Shown here: positions 18,643 through 26,940 of the stretch, in pieces | Position numbering within the stretch: the stretch's first letter is position 1 | Layout: each line of letters starts with the position of its first letter | DNA from: Rhodobacteraceae bacterium WFHF2C18 | GTDB lineage: Bacteria; Pseudomonadota; Alphaproteobacteria; Rhodobacterales; Rhodobacteraceae | Assembly (NCBI GenBank): GCA_002166865.1 | Contig: NHTQ01000001.1 | Location: 558,001-622,000, forward strand | Reading direction: 5' to 3' | DNA length: 64,000 bases | Notes under the pieces: model-generated | The model's input: the letters and a program-made list of their open reading frames with translations, nothing else | The model's database searches: none | Told to the model about the DNA's origin: nothing | Position numbers and translations under genes: made by a program

Positions 18643-20493
18643 TCAGTCTTTATTGTCTTTTCGGTCTTTGTCTGCCTCGTACCACCAGACCTCGGGCAGG
18701 AAATGGATCCCGTCACCGTAGATCGGCAGCCTGTCCTCTGGATACTTCAATTCCTTCAGATGGGCAATGCGGCCGACGGCGTAGCTGTGGATCGGGATCA
18801 CGTAGCGGCCCGAGGTCAACACGCGGTCGAGCGCGCGGGTGGCGGCGATGAAGTCGGCGCGCGTGCGCGAATTCAGCATCGCGCGGATCATGGCCTCGGC
18901 AGCGGGCGAGTCCATGCCCATCAGGTTGCGGCTGCCGGGTTGGTCGACGCCGTCGGAGCCCCAGTAATACATCTGTTCGTTTCCGGGGCTGAGCGACAGC
19001 GATCGCCGGAAGAAGGTCAGGTCGAAATCGTAATTCCTTTCACGCTCGGCATACTGGGCCTTGTCGATCGACTGAACCACCAGCTTGATCCCCAGACGTT
19101 CCAGCGCCCGGGCGTAGATGTCCATGATCGCCGTCGCCTGCTGCAGAAGCGCGTCTTGCTGCAACAGCACGGTCAGTTCCAGCGGCCGGCCCCGGTCATT
19201 GCGCAGCTTGCCGTCCTGCACGGTCCAGCCGGCCTCGTTCAAAAGGCGCATCGCCTTGCGCAGGTTACGGCGGTTGCGTTTGGAGCCGTCGCTTTCGGGC
19301 AGGGTATAGCCCGCCAGCGCGCCGGGGGGCAGCGCGTCCGCGAAGGGCGCCAGCAGGTCGCGGACCCGCCCCTCGGCCGGGCCGGTGCGCATGCCCAGTT
19401 CCGAGCCCGAGAAATACGAGGTGATCCGCGGCTGTCGGCCGCCGGTCAGCGTGTCGTTGATGTATTCGAAGTTGAAGGCATGCAGAAGCGCGTCCCGCAC
19501 GCGCCAGTCGTCCAGCGGGGGCCGGCGGGTGTTCATCACGAAGCCGGTCATGCCCGAGGGTTTCTTGTGCGGGATCTCGGATTTCACGACATCGCCGCGT
19601 TGAACGGCCGGGAAATCGTACTGGTTCTGCCAGCGTTCGGCGTTGAATTCGCGGATGTAGCTGACGGCGCCGGCCTTGAAGGCCTCCTTCAGCACGGTGT
19701 TGTCGCCGTAGAACTCGATGCGGATTTCATCGAAATTGCTCGTACCCCGCCTGAGTGGCAGGTCGCGGCCCCAGTAATCGGGGTTGCGCCTGAGCACGAC
19801 GTTGCGGCCCACCTCGTAGCTGTCGACGACATAGGGGGCGCTGCCGATGGGGATATCCTGCAGGCGCGCCTCGGCGAAGTTCTTGCCCGCCCACTGATCC
19901 TTTTTCAGGATGGGCCGAAGCCCGGCGATGAGGGCGAGTTCGCGGTCCTGCTCGTTGAAGCTCAGCCGCACCGTGCGCGGGCCGGTCTGCTCGATGCGCG
20001 CCACCTTGGTCCAGAAGCTGCGGTAGCGCGGATGCCCCTTGGTTCCCAGCGTCTCGTAGGACCAGATCACGTCCGCCACGGTCACGGGGCTGCCATCGGA
20101 GAATCGGGCGCCGTCACGCAGGGTGAACTCGACCCACTGGCGCTGCGGGCCGGTTTCCACCGATTCGGCCAGGAGCCCGTAAAGAGTGAACGGTTCGTCC
20201 CAGGACCGGCCCATGAGCGATTCGTGGGTGAGATACCGCAACTGCCACGGCGGCGAGCCTTTCAGCACGAAGGGATTGAGCGAATCGAAGCTGCCGACGT
20301 TGCCGGTGACCACCTTGCCGCCCTTGGGGGCCCGGGGGTTGGCATAGGGCAAGGACACAAAATCGGGTGGTAGGGCGGGCTGGCCGTACATAGCTATGCC
20401 ATGCACCTTTTCCGCCAGGACCGGTTGACACGGAAAAACCAGCATCAGCGCAAGGCCGGCGATCCGCAGCCGGAAGAAAAATTCTGATGTCAT
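18643..20493 (-). CDS. Family 5 extracellular solute-binding protein (YejA-like)
   Basis: A 616-residue periplasmic binding protein for an ABC importer of peptides or similar ligands. The signal peptide ends at about QPVLA, residues 23-27. The mature protein has the family 5 landmarks PYANPRAPKGGKV, FDSLNPFVLKG and RDGARFSDGSPVTVADV, and it closely resembles YejA, the microcin C/oligopeptide binding protein. No permease or ATPase gene adjoins it, so it is either an orphan or works with a transporter encoded elsewhere. ATG 20493 is chosen because it begins the signal peptide; the frame extends a further 14 codons. The divergent small-RNA candidate starts about 115 bases away. Confidence 0.9.
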   Translation of the reverse strand: MTSEFFFRLRIAGLALMLVFPCQPVLAEKVHGIAMYGQPALPPDFVSLPYANPRAPKGGKVVTGNVGSFDSLNPFVLKGSPPWQLRYLTHESLMGRSWDEPFTLYGLLAESVETGPQRQWVEFTLRDGARFSDGSPVTVADVIWSYETLGTKGHPRYRSFWTKVARIEQTGPRTVRLSFNEQDRELALIAGLRPILKKDQWAGKNFAEARLQDIPIGSAPYVVDSYEVGRNVVLRRNPDYWGRDLPLRRGTSNFDEIRIEFYGDNTVLKEAFKAGAVSYIREFNAERWQNQYDFPAVQRGDVVKSEIPHKKPSGMTGFVMNTRRPPLDDWRVRDALLHAFNFEYINDTLTGGRQPRITSYFSGSELGMRTGPAEGRVRDLLAPFADALPPGALAGYTLPESDGSKRNRRNLRKAMRLLNEAGWTVQDGKLRNDRGRPLELTVLLQQDALLQQATAIMDIYARALERLGIKLVVQSIDKAQYAERERNYDFDLTFFRRSLSLSPGNEQMYYWGSDGVDQPGSRNLMGMDSPAAEAMIRAMLNSRTRADFIAATRALDRVLTSGRYVIPIHSYAVGRIAHLKELKYPEDRLPIYGDGIHFLPEVWWYEADKDRKDNKD

Positions 20494-20573
20494 TTCGGCA
20501 ACAATCCTGCACGCCCCTTGTTTATCTGAGGCCAAAGCGTAGAGCCGGATTTTCGCCTTTTCAAACTTTTAGC

Positions 20574-20602
20574 TTGGATCGTGGCGCCGGATTGCTTATA
20601 AA
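20574..20602 (+). promoter_or_regulatory. Sigma-70-type promoter of the small-RNA candidate
   Basis: TTGGAT (20574-20579) and TATAAA (20597-20602) are separated by exactly 17 bases. It is among the best -35/-10 matches seen in the window. Transcription should begin near 20609. Confidence 0.6.
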
Positions 20603-20608
20603 GGGGGC

Positions 20609-20684
20609 ACTGCTCGATAGGTTTCTTGCCTGTATGAAACCTGCCTCAACAACTTGACGCCCGCCTTGCGCGGGCGTTTTTTTT
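20609..20684 (+). ncRNA. Candidate trans-acting small RNA, about 76 nt
   Basis: No reading frame is supported here, but the segment has every mark of a small RNA. A promoter with 17-base spacing stands upstream. There is a first hairpin AGGTTTC/GAAACCT (20619-20642) with a 10-base loop reading TTGCCTGTAT. A short single-stranded linker follows, then a GC-rich terminator hairpin followed by eight T. The terminator lies about 80 bases before the bdhA start. The alternative is an attenuated leader of bdhA, but no leader peptide or competing anti-terminator stem was seen. An Hfq-type uridine tail is present and hfq is encoded in the window. Confidence 0.6.
20658..20684 (+). terminator. Rho-independent terminator
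   Basis: A perfect 7-base-pair stem CGCCCGC/GCGGGCG with a 5-base loop is followed directly by eight T. It ends the small-RNA candidate. Confidence 0.9.
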
Positions 20685-20764
20685 GTTCCATCGATCCCGC
20701 CTTGCTCCGTGCATTTTGCCGGTACGCTCCTTATGCTGCGGCTGCAAAGCAAGGGAGACTGCAG

Positions 20765-21538
20765 ATGAGCGTAACCGGCAAGACAGCGATCGTGACGGGT
20801 TCGAATTCGGGCATCGGCCTGGGCATCGCGCGCGAACTGGCCAAGGCGGGGGCCAATGTTGTCCTCAATTCCTTCACCGAAAGGGACGAGGATCACGCCC
20901 TGGCCGCGGAGATCGCCAAGGAGCATCGCGTGACGGCCCGCTACATCAAGGCCGACATGTCCGAACCCGGGCAGTGCCGGGCGCTGGTCGAGACCGCCGG
21001 CGCCTGCGATATCCTGGTGAACAACGCCGGCATCCAGCATGTCGCACCGATCGACGAGTTCCCGCAGGAGAAATGGAACGCGATCATCGCGATCAACCTG
21101 ACCTCGGCCTTTCACACGACCGCCGCCGCACTGCCCATGATGCGGGATGCCGGATGGGGCCGGGTCATCAACATCGCCAGCGCCCACGGGCTGCGCGCCT
21201 CGCCCTACAAGTCGGCCTATGTCGCCGCCAAGCATGGCATCGTCGGCATGACGAAGGTCGTCGCGCTGGAGACCGCGCAGGAGCCGATCACGGCCAACGC
21301 GATCTGCCCCGGCTATGTTCTGACCCCGCTGGTGGAGGAACAGATCCCCGACACCATGAAGGAGTACGACATGTCGCGCGACCAGGTTATCCGCGACGTG
21401 ATGCTCAAGCGCCAGCCGTCCAAGGAATTCGCGACCGTGGAACAACTGGGCGGGACCGCGCTCTACCTCTGTTCGGACGCGGCCGCGCAGGTCACGGGCA
21501 CGACGCTCAGCTTGGATGGCGGCTGGACCGCGATGTAG
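20765..21538 (+). CDS. bdhA: D-3-hydroxybutyrate dehydrogenase
   Basis: A 257-residue short-chain dehydrogenase that oxidises 3-hydroxybutyrate to acetoacetate with NAD+, part of polyhydroxybutyrate turnover. The cofactor motif is TGSNSGIGLGIA (residues 11-22), followed by NNAGIQHVAP, the catalytic serine in NIASAHG and YKSAYVAAKHG with the Tyr/Lys pair. The NNAGIQHV and SAHGL segments are specific to 3-hydroxybutyrate dehydrogenases. ATG 20765 has AGGGAGA upstream. The patatin gene follows 19 bases later, a linkage often seen in PHB-metabolising alphaproteobacteria, so an operon is likely. Confidence 0.93.
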   Translation: MSVTGKTAIVTGSNSGIGLGIARELAKAGANVVLNSFTERDEDHALAAEIAKEHRVTARYIKADMSEPGQCRALVETAGACDILVNNAGIQHVAPIDEFPQEKWNAIIAINLTSAFHTTAAALPMMRDAGWGRVINIASAHGLRASPYKSAYVAAKHGIVGMTKVVALETAQEPITANAICPGYVLTPLVEEQIPDTMKEYDMSRDQVIRDVMLKRQPSKEFATVEQLGGTALYLCSDAAAQVTGTTLSLDGGWTAM

Positions 21539-21557
21539 ACAAAGCGGGGATCCCACC

Positions 21558-22574
21558 GTGGTGAAACGCATCAATCTGGCCCTGCAGGGCGGGGGCGCGC
21601 ATGGCGCCTTCACCTGGGGTGTTCTGGACAGGCTTCTGCAAGACGAGGAGATCGAGATCGCCGGTATCTCGGGGACCTCGGCGGGGGCGCTGAACGGGGC
21701 CGCGCTGAAATCCGGGCTGCTGGAAGGCGGCCGGGGCCAGGCGCGCGCCAACCTTGACTGGCTGTGGGAACAGATGGGCGCGGTGCAGGACATGCGCATG
21801 CCGGCCTGGATGCTGGGCGCCATGCCGGCGCCCGGCGCCGTGACCCGCGCGCTGGAGTATTCGCTGCCCTTCGGGGCGGTGGATGCGCTGACACGCGCGG
21901 TGTCGCCCTATTCCTACGGGCCCTTCTACCAGAACCCTCTGGAACGCATCGCGCGGCAGTTCCATTACGACACGGTCTGCGCGCACGAGGGGCCAAGGTT
22001 CTTCGTGGGGGCCACGAACGTGCACACGGGCAAGATACGCATCTTCACCGGCCATGACATCAGCACCGACAGCCTGCTTGCCTCGGCCTGCCTGCCGACG
22101 CTCTTCAAGGCCGTCGAGATCGAGGGCGAGCACTACTGGGACGGCGGTTATACCGGCAATCCCGCGCTCTTCCCGCTCTTCGCGCCGGACCTGCCGGCGG
22201 ATATCCTGGTGGTCAACATAAACCCGCTGGAACGGGCCGAGGTGCCGCGCACCCCGCAAGAGATCCAGAACCGGATCAACGAGATCAGCTTCAACTCATC
22301 GCTGCTGCGCGAGCTGCGGGCGATCGACTTCGTCCAGCGTTTGCTGGACGCGGGCCGGATGCCGGATGCCGCGATGAAGCGGGTCTTCGTTCACATGATC
22401 GCGGATGACGCGCTGATGCGCGAACTCTCGGTGGCCACGAAGCTGGTGCCAACGCCCTATCTCCTGCATCGGTTGAAGGATGCCGGCCGTGCGGCGGCCG
22501 AGGAATTCCTGGACCAGCACCGAGATGCGATCAATCATCGCTCCAGTTGCGATCTGACGGCGATGTTCAGCTAG
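21558..22574 (+). CDS. Patatin-like phospholipase
   Basis: A 338-residue patatin-fold serine hydrolase. The oxyanion loop GGGAHG is near residues 11-16, the nucleophile Ser41 lies in GISGTSAGA, and the catalytic aspartate is in YWDGGYTGNP near residue 195, so the Ser-Asp dyad is complete. The start is GTG 21558 or the adjacent GTG 21561, behind CGGGGAT. Lipid or PHB-granule-related esters are possible substrates given the neighbouring bdhA, but nothing in the sequence decides this. Its last 8 bases overlap the 3' end of the convergent cytochrome b gene. Confidence 0.9.
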   Translation: MVKRINLALQGGGAHGAFTWGVLDRLLQDEEIEIAGISGTSAGALNGAALKSGLLEGGRGQARANLDWLWEQMGAVQDMRMPAWMLGAMPAPGAVTRALEYSLPFGAVDALTRAVSPYSYGPFYQNPLERIARQFHYDTVCAHEGPRFFVGATNVHTGKIRIFTGHDISTDSLLASACLPTLFKAVEIEGEHYWDGGYTGNPALFPLFAPDLPADILVVNINPLERAEVPRTPQEIQNRINEISFNSSLLRELRAIDFVQRLLDAGRMPDAAMKRVFVHMIADDALMRELSVATKLVPTPYLLHRLKDAGRAAAEEFLDQHRDAINHRSSCDLTAMFS

Positions 22575-23235
22575 ACGCGCGCGGCTTGATCCGCCCCGGC
22601 TCGTCCGCCTCCAGATAGGCCTCTTCCTCGGCGGTGAGGTCGATCGTGTCGAAGCCGGTGATCATCGGCCGGACGTGTTCGCGAAACGAATGCCCGACGG
22701 TCAACAAATAGACATGGGCAATGACAAAAGCCGCGATGGCAAAGGCCGCCAGCAGGTGGATGTTGGTCACGACCTGCGCCCAGGCGGTGGCGCCGGGGAC
22801 GGTTTCCCAGAGATTCCAGCCAAGGGCGATCAGCCCGGTGATCCAGATCGCAGGGAACAAGACCACCTTGAGCAAGAGATAGGCGATCGACTGCAACGGA
22901 TTGTGCTTGCGCCAGTAGGCCTTGCGGTAGGGGTGATGCTCGCCGCGGAAGATTCCCCAGACGTAGAAGCGCACCACGCGGCCCAGGCCGTCGCGGGTCG
23001 GGACGTAGTGTTTCCAGGTGCCGGTCGTCAGATGCCAGAAGATCGCGAATACCCACAGCACGATCAGCGCCAGGGCGGCGATGATATGTCCGATCACCGC
23101 AGGCCCGAAATCCAAGCCCCCGTGCAGCCCGGTGATCGCCAGCCCGGTGAAGAGCAGCACGAAGATCAGCGCCATCTGCGTCCAGTGCCAGAACCGCTCG
23201 AACCGGGGGTAGACCTTGACGGATCGTTTAGCCAT
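22567..23235 (-). CDS. Di-haem cytochrome b (b561/HydC type), partner of the octahaem cytochrome
   Basis: A 222-residue integral membrane cytochrome b. Helices are seen at about residues 20-42, 52-76, 118-142 and 155-185 after the N-terminal YPRFERFWHWTQM. Histidines at helix ends (His in FWHW, HIIAAL, NIHLL, AHVYL) fit two b-haems as in cytochrome b561/formate dehydrogenase gamma-type subunits. Its ATG 23235 overlaps the octahaem cytochrome stop by 8 bases, so the two are translationally coupled. It should pass electrons between the quinone pool and the periplasmic multihaem protein. Direction of flow is not known. Confidence 0.9.
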   Translation of the reverse strand: MAKRSVKVYPRFERFWHWTQMALIFVLLFTGLAITGLHGGLDFGPAVIGHIIAALALIVLWVFAIFWHLTTGTWKHYVPTRDGLGRVVRFYVWGIFRGEHHPYRKAYWRKHNPLQSIAYLLLKVVLFPAIWITGLIALGWNLWETVPGATAWAQVVTNIHLLAAFAIAAFVIAHVYLLTVGHSFREHVRPMITGFDTIDLTAEEEAYLEADEPGRIKPRASS

Positions 23236-24892
23236 GGTGGCCTCCTTTCGAGCGGGACGCGAAGATGCGGAAAAGAGCGTGGACGACAACCCCGCCGGCC
23301 GTGGCCAGCACCATCAGCAGACCGAAAATGCCCGCGGTACCGAAGGGCGCACGGCCCGGCATGTTCACCCCGGTGATCTCCTCCATGCGCCCACCCTCGG
23401 CATGGCAGGCCTTGCAATCGAGGGCCTCCTCGGCCGGGGCGACCATGTGGGTGATCGGCCAGTACATGTAGGTGTCGACGAAGCCGAACTCGCCGGAGTA
23501 CTCTTCGCCCGCGGCGGCCATGCCGGCCTCGATCGCCTTCTCCCAGTCGAAGTTCGTCCAGAGCGCCGTGTCGGTCTCGGGACCCCAGACATGGGTATAG
23601 ACCAGTTCGTTGCGGCCGCTGTCGTAGGGTTGGCTGCCCTGCATCCGCTTGAAGGGCCAGATTCGGCTGTCCGGCGCGTCCGGGCTGCCGTGGATCGGGT
23701 TGATCTCGACCCGCTTGTCGGGGTCGATCTTGCGGTCGGCGGTATTGTATTCCACCTGGCCGTTGAACCACTCGTAGACGGGCTCGGCGTATTCGGCCCA
23801 TTCGAAGGTGCCCTTCTTGGACATGAAGGTGTGGCGATGGTCGCCGTCTCTTTCGGTGTAGTCCGATTCGACGATGGGCGAACCGTCCTCCTTCATGCGC
23901 GTGGCGGTGGACCAGTCCCAGACGGTCTTGGTCGCCACTCCGCCGCGGGCGAACTCGGGGATGTGGCAGGTCTGGCAGGCCAGCGTGTCGGCATGGTCGT
24001 TAAGCTTCATGCCCTTCAGGCCCGCCGGGTGCGGCGTGTTCCCGTGGCAGCTCTGGCAGGTGGCGACGCGCCGCCGTTCGCCCGGCTTGCCGGTGCCTTC
24101 CGTGTCGGCCGCCATGACGTTGTAGCGCGACCCCGGCCACTGGTGCTGATCGGCGACGTGGCAGCTGCTGCAGGTGAAATCCTCACCCTCGGGCGACATG
24201 TGCACGTCAACGGATCTCTCGGGGTCGTAGAGCACCGAGGACAGATCGCCATGCTTCACGTTATCGCCGCCCCCGCCGTAGAAGTGGCAATTGCCGCAGT
24301 TCTCGCGCCGTGTCTTGCCGACGTTCTGCGCAACCTCCGTCAGGTCCACCGGCTTGGCCTTCTTGCCGGTAATGGTCTTGGTTCCCTCCGGCACGGGGGC
24401 CAGCGGGGGATGGCCGGCGCCGGTCGCGGTCTTGGTGTACTGCCCGGTCCGGTCGTGACAGACAAGACAGTCCGGCGTTGCCTGGGCCTGGGCCGAGCTT
24501 TCGCGCATGTTGTCCCAACCGTAGCCCGCGTGACAGGAGGTGCAGCGCGGCTCGTTCCCGGCGACAGCGCCGCAGAAAGCATTGACGACGTTGCGCTTGC
24601 CGAGAAGCTGCCCGGTCTCGGGGTGTTCGTATTCCCACTCGAAATGGATCGAGTGCATGACCTGGTCGTCGGCCTCGGTGTGGCACGACAGGCAGGCTTC
24701 GGTCACCTCGGGGCCAGAGGCGAAGTCCTTTTGCAGGATCTCGAACTTGGAATGGTCGGCGGTGCTGTCCGAGCCTGGTATGGCCGGGGCCTCCTGGGCC
24801 AAGGCCATCCCGGCCATCACAACGGGCAGCGCCGCCCCTGAGACCAGGGCGTGCCGGACGGCGGGGACAAGGGAGCGCAAGAGGTAAACCAT
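23228..24892 (-). CDS. Octahaem cytochrome c, tetrathionate reductase (OTR) family
   Basis: A 554-residue exported multihaem protein. After a signal peptide (cleavage near ALA32) there are eight CXXCH sites at residues 67, 117, 142, 199, 241, 279, 306 and 493. Lys154 lies just after the third site, where OTR enzymes place the lysine ligand of the active-site haem region; this assignment is inferred. A C-terminal hydrophobic helix (about 520-544) can anchor it to the membrane, which differs from soluble OTR. Shewanella OTR reduces tetrathionate and, in vitro, nitrite and hydroxylamine. The true substrate here is unknown. It is followed by and coupled to the cytochrome b gene. Confidence 0.92.
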   Translation of the reverse strand: MVYLLRSLVPAVRHALVSGAALPVVMAGMALAQEAPAIPGSDSTADHSKFEILQKDFASGPEVTEACLSCHTEADDQVMHSIHFEWEYEHPETGQLLGKRNVVNAFCGAVAGNEPRCTSCHAGYGWDNMRESSAQAQATPDCLVCHDRTGQYTKTATGAGHPPLAPVPEGTKTITGKKAKPVDLTEVAQNVGKTRRENCGNCHFYGGGGDNVKHGDLSSVLYDPERSVDVHMSPEGEDFTCSSCHVADQHQWPGSRYNVMAADTEGTGKPGERRRVATCQSCHGNTPHPAGLKGMKLNDHADTLACQTCHIPEFARGGVATKTVWDWSTATRMKEDGSPIVESDYTERDGDHRHTFMSKKGTFEWAEYAEPVYEWFNGQVEYNTADRKIDPDKRVEINPIHGSPDAPDSRIWPFKRMQGSQPYDSGRNELVYTHVWGPETDTALWTNFDWEKAIEAGMAAAGEEYSGEFGFVDTYMYWPITHMVAPAEEALDCKACHAEGGRMEEITGVNMPGRAPFGTAGIFGLLMVLATAGGVVVHALFRIFASRSKGGHHG

Positions 24893-24931
24893 TCCGGAAT
24901 TGGAATATAATATCGCGCGCAGCGCTTTGAT

Positions 24932-25669
24932 CTAGCGCAAATTGAGGTTTTCACTTTCCTTGATCGGTGCGGCGAGCCGACGGCGGCGTTTCAGGCGGGG
25001 ATCGTCCGGGTCCACCTGACCGGGATAGACCAGACCGGCCGAAATCACCAGTTTCGCTGCGTCCTCGACGCTCATGTCCAGCTCGATCACGTCCTCGCGT
25101 GGCAGAAACAGCAGGAAGCCCGAGGTCGGGTTCGGCGTTGTCGGCACGAAGACGCTGAGCAGTTGGCTGCCGCTTTCGGCGCGTTCGTTCACCTCGCCCT
25201 TGGCGGTGGTCGAGATGAACCCGATGGCCCAGATGTCGCGGCGAGGGTACTGGATCAGGCAGGCTGTCTCGAAGCTGCGCTCGCTCTGCGCGAAGACCGT
25301 TTCTGCGATCTGCTTCACCCCGGAATAGATGGTGCGCACCACCGGCATGCGGTCCACCAGCGATTCCGCAAAGCGGATCATGGATTTGCCGATAAGGCCC
25401 TTGGCCACCCAGCCGACGATCACCGTGAAGACGAGGAAGATGATGACGCCGACCCCGCGCAGATTGATGCCGATGTATTTCTCGGGCTGGAAATCATAGG
25501 GAATGAGCGGCAGCACCACGCTGTCGACCCAGCCGATCAGCGCCCAGATCAACCAAACGGTCAGCGCCACGGGCGCGATCACCACGATCCCTGTCAGGAA
25601 ACTGGCGCGCAGCCCCGAGAACAGCCCCGGCTTGCGGTTGGAGGAGTCGTCGTCGAAGGGCGTTGTCAT
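24932..25669 (-). CDS. DUF502 family membrane protein
   Basis: A 245-residue protein of the DUF502 family, whose function is not established. Two hydrophobic segments near residues 22-45 and 70-92 suggest two membrane helices. The conserved features LTVWLIWALIGW, GVGVIIFLVF and VFVPTTPNPTSGFLLF are present. The start ATG 25669 gives MTTPFDDD. It lies 39 bases upstream of the octahaem cytochrome gene on the same strand and 127 bases from psuG. The family is widespread in alphaproteobacteria and usually has no link to cytochromes, so I would not infer a shared role. Confidence 0.88.
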   Translation of the reverse strand: MTTPFDDDSSNRKPGLFSGLRASFLTGIVVIAPVALTVWLIWALIGWVDSVVLPLIPYDFQPEKYIGINLRGVGVIIFLVFTVIVGWVAKGLIGKSMIRFAESLVDRMPVVRTIYSGVKQIAETVFAQSERSFETACLIQYPRRDIWAIGFISTTAKGEVNERAESGSQLLSVFVPTTPNPTSGFLLFLPREDVIELDMSVEDAAKLVISAGLVYPGQVDPDDPRLKRRRRLAAPIKESENLNLR

Positions 25670-25796
25670 CTATGTCGGTCTGCCTTGGAAAACCCTGCGG
25701 TATGTAAGCAGAACTGCGCGGCGCGGCAATGGGGCGTGCGCTGTTTCGGCGGTGCTCGCGGACTGTCTGCACGGATTCCGGGCAGTGAACGCAGGC

Positions 25797-26705
25797 TCAG
25801 CCCTCGGCCAGTTCCATGGCCACAGCGGCGGCCAGCCGGGCGTTGTTCTGGACAAGGGCGATATTCGCGGCAAGGGACCGCCCCTTGGTCGCATGATACA
25901 CCCGGTCGAGCAGGAAGGGCGTGACGGCCTTGCCGGTGATGCCCTGGGCCTCGGCCTCGGCGATGGCGGCGGCGATGAGCGGGTCCAGTTCGTCGGCCGG
26001 AATCTCGTCGCGGGGCGGGATGGGGTTGGCCACCAGTTGACCGCCTGCCAGACCGAGCGCGCCGCGAACCCGGTGCGCCCGGGCGATCTCGGCCGGGCTG
26101 TCCATGCGCAGCGGCGCGGGCAGGGCGGAGGTTGCCGCCCAGAAGGCGGGCATGACATCCTGCCCGTAGGCGACGACCGGCACGCCGAGGGTTTCGAGCA
26201 CCTCAAGGGTCTTGGGCAGGTCGAGGATGGCCTTGGCGCCCGCGCAGACGACCGTGACCGGGCTCCGCGCCAGTTCCTGAAGATCGGCAGACACGTCGAA
26301 ACTGTGCTCCGCACCGCGATGCACACCGCCGATACCGCCCGTGGCGAAAACGGCGATCCCCGCCTGGGCGGCGGCGATCATGGTGGCGGCGACGGTCGTC
26401 GCGCCCGTCCCGCCGCGGGCAAGGCAGACCGCCAGGTCCGCCCGGCTGAGCTTGTCGACATCGCGGCTGCGCGCCAGGCTTTCGATCTCGGCTGCGTGCA
26501 GGCCGATGCGAAGCTCCCCCGCGATCACGGCGACCGTCGCCGGCACCGCGCCGTTGTCGCGCACGATCTGCGCCACCGCCCGGGCAGTTTCCAGATTCTC
26601 TGGCCAGGGCATGCCGTGGGTGATGATCGTGCTTTCCAGAGCAACGACCGGGGTGCCGGCGCGGCGCGCCGATGCAACCTCGTCAGTCAGAACCGGGCCA
26701 ACCAT
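25797..26705 (-). CDS. psuG: Pseudouridine-5'-phosphate glycosidase
   Basis: A 302-residue enzyme that splits pseudouridine 5'-phosphate into uracil and ribose 5-phosphate during RNA modification salvage. Strong family landmarks are [18 protein letters not shown] near residues 20-38, [29 protein letters not shown] and [10 protein letters not shown]. The length is normal. The usual partner kinase gene psuK is not seen beside it: upstream is rpsB on the other strand and downstream a DUF502 gene. The kinase step must be encoded elsewhere or be replaced. ATG 26705 lies 90-odd bases from the divergent rpsB promoter. Confidence 0.95.
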   Translation of the reverse strand: MVGPVLTDEVASARRAGTPVVALESTIITHGMPWPENLETARAVAQIVRDNGAVPATVAVIAGELRIGLHAAEIESLARSRDVDKLSRADLAVCLARGGTGATTVAATMIAAAQAGIAVFATGGIGGVHRGAEHSFDVSADLQELARSPVTVVCAGAKAILDLPKTLEVLETLGVPVVAYGQDVMPAFWAATSALPAPLRMDSPAEIARAHRVRGALGLAGGQLVANPIPPRDEIPADELDPLIAAAIAEAEAQGITGKAVTPFLLDRVYHATKGRSLAANIALVQNNARLAAAVAMELAEG

Positions 26706-26791
26706 GCGAAGTCTCCGCTGTGCCGGGGCGTGGGGCAGTCATGCCGCCACTCATCGCCCGCCTGGCCGCCCGAGACAAGGGCCGGCAGGGG

Positions 26792-26820
26792 TTGCACCCC
26801 CGCGCGGGCCGATTTATATG
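26792..26820 (+). promoter_or_regulatory. Promoter of rpsB-tsf
   Basis: TTGCAC (26792-26797) and TATATG (26815-26820) stand 17 bases apart. The predicted leader of about 115 bases contains a small hairpin CGGGG/CCCCG. In E. coli the rpsB-tsf transcript is repressed by S2 through its leader; the same is possible here but not visible. Confidence 0.55.
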
Positions 26821-26940
26821 CCCACCACCAACACCGCAAGCGCGGGCGGGCCGATCGGGGGAGACATCCCCGACGGTCCACCGGTTGAAGCGCACGCTTC
26901 TCTTCCCGCGCCGAGGATCGAAACCGGAAAGGAATACACC

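Noticed and set aside
20685-20764. A second promoter directly before bdhA.
   Set aside because: TTGCTC and TATGCT occur but 24 bases apart, which is outside the working range for a sigma-70 promoter.
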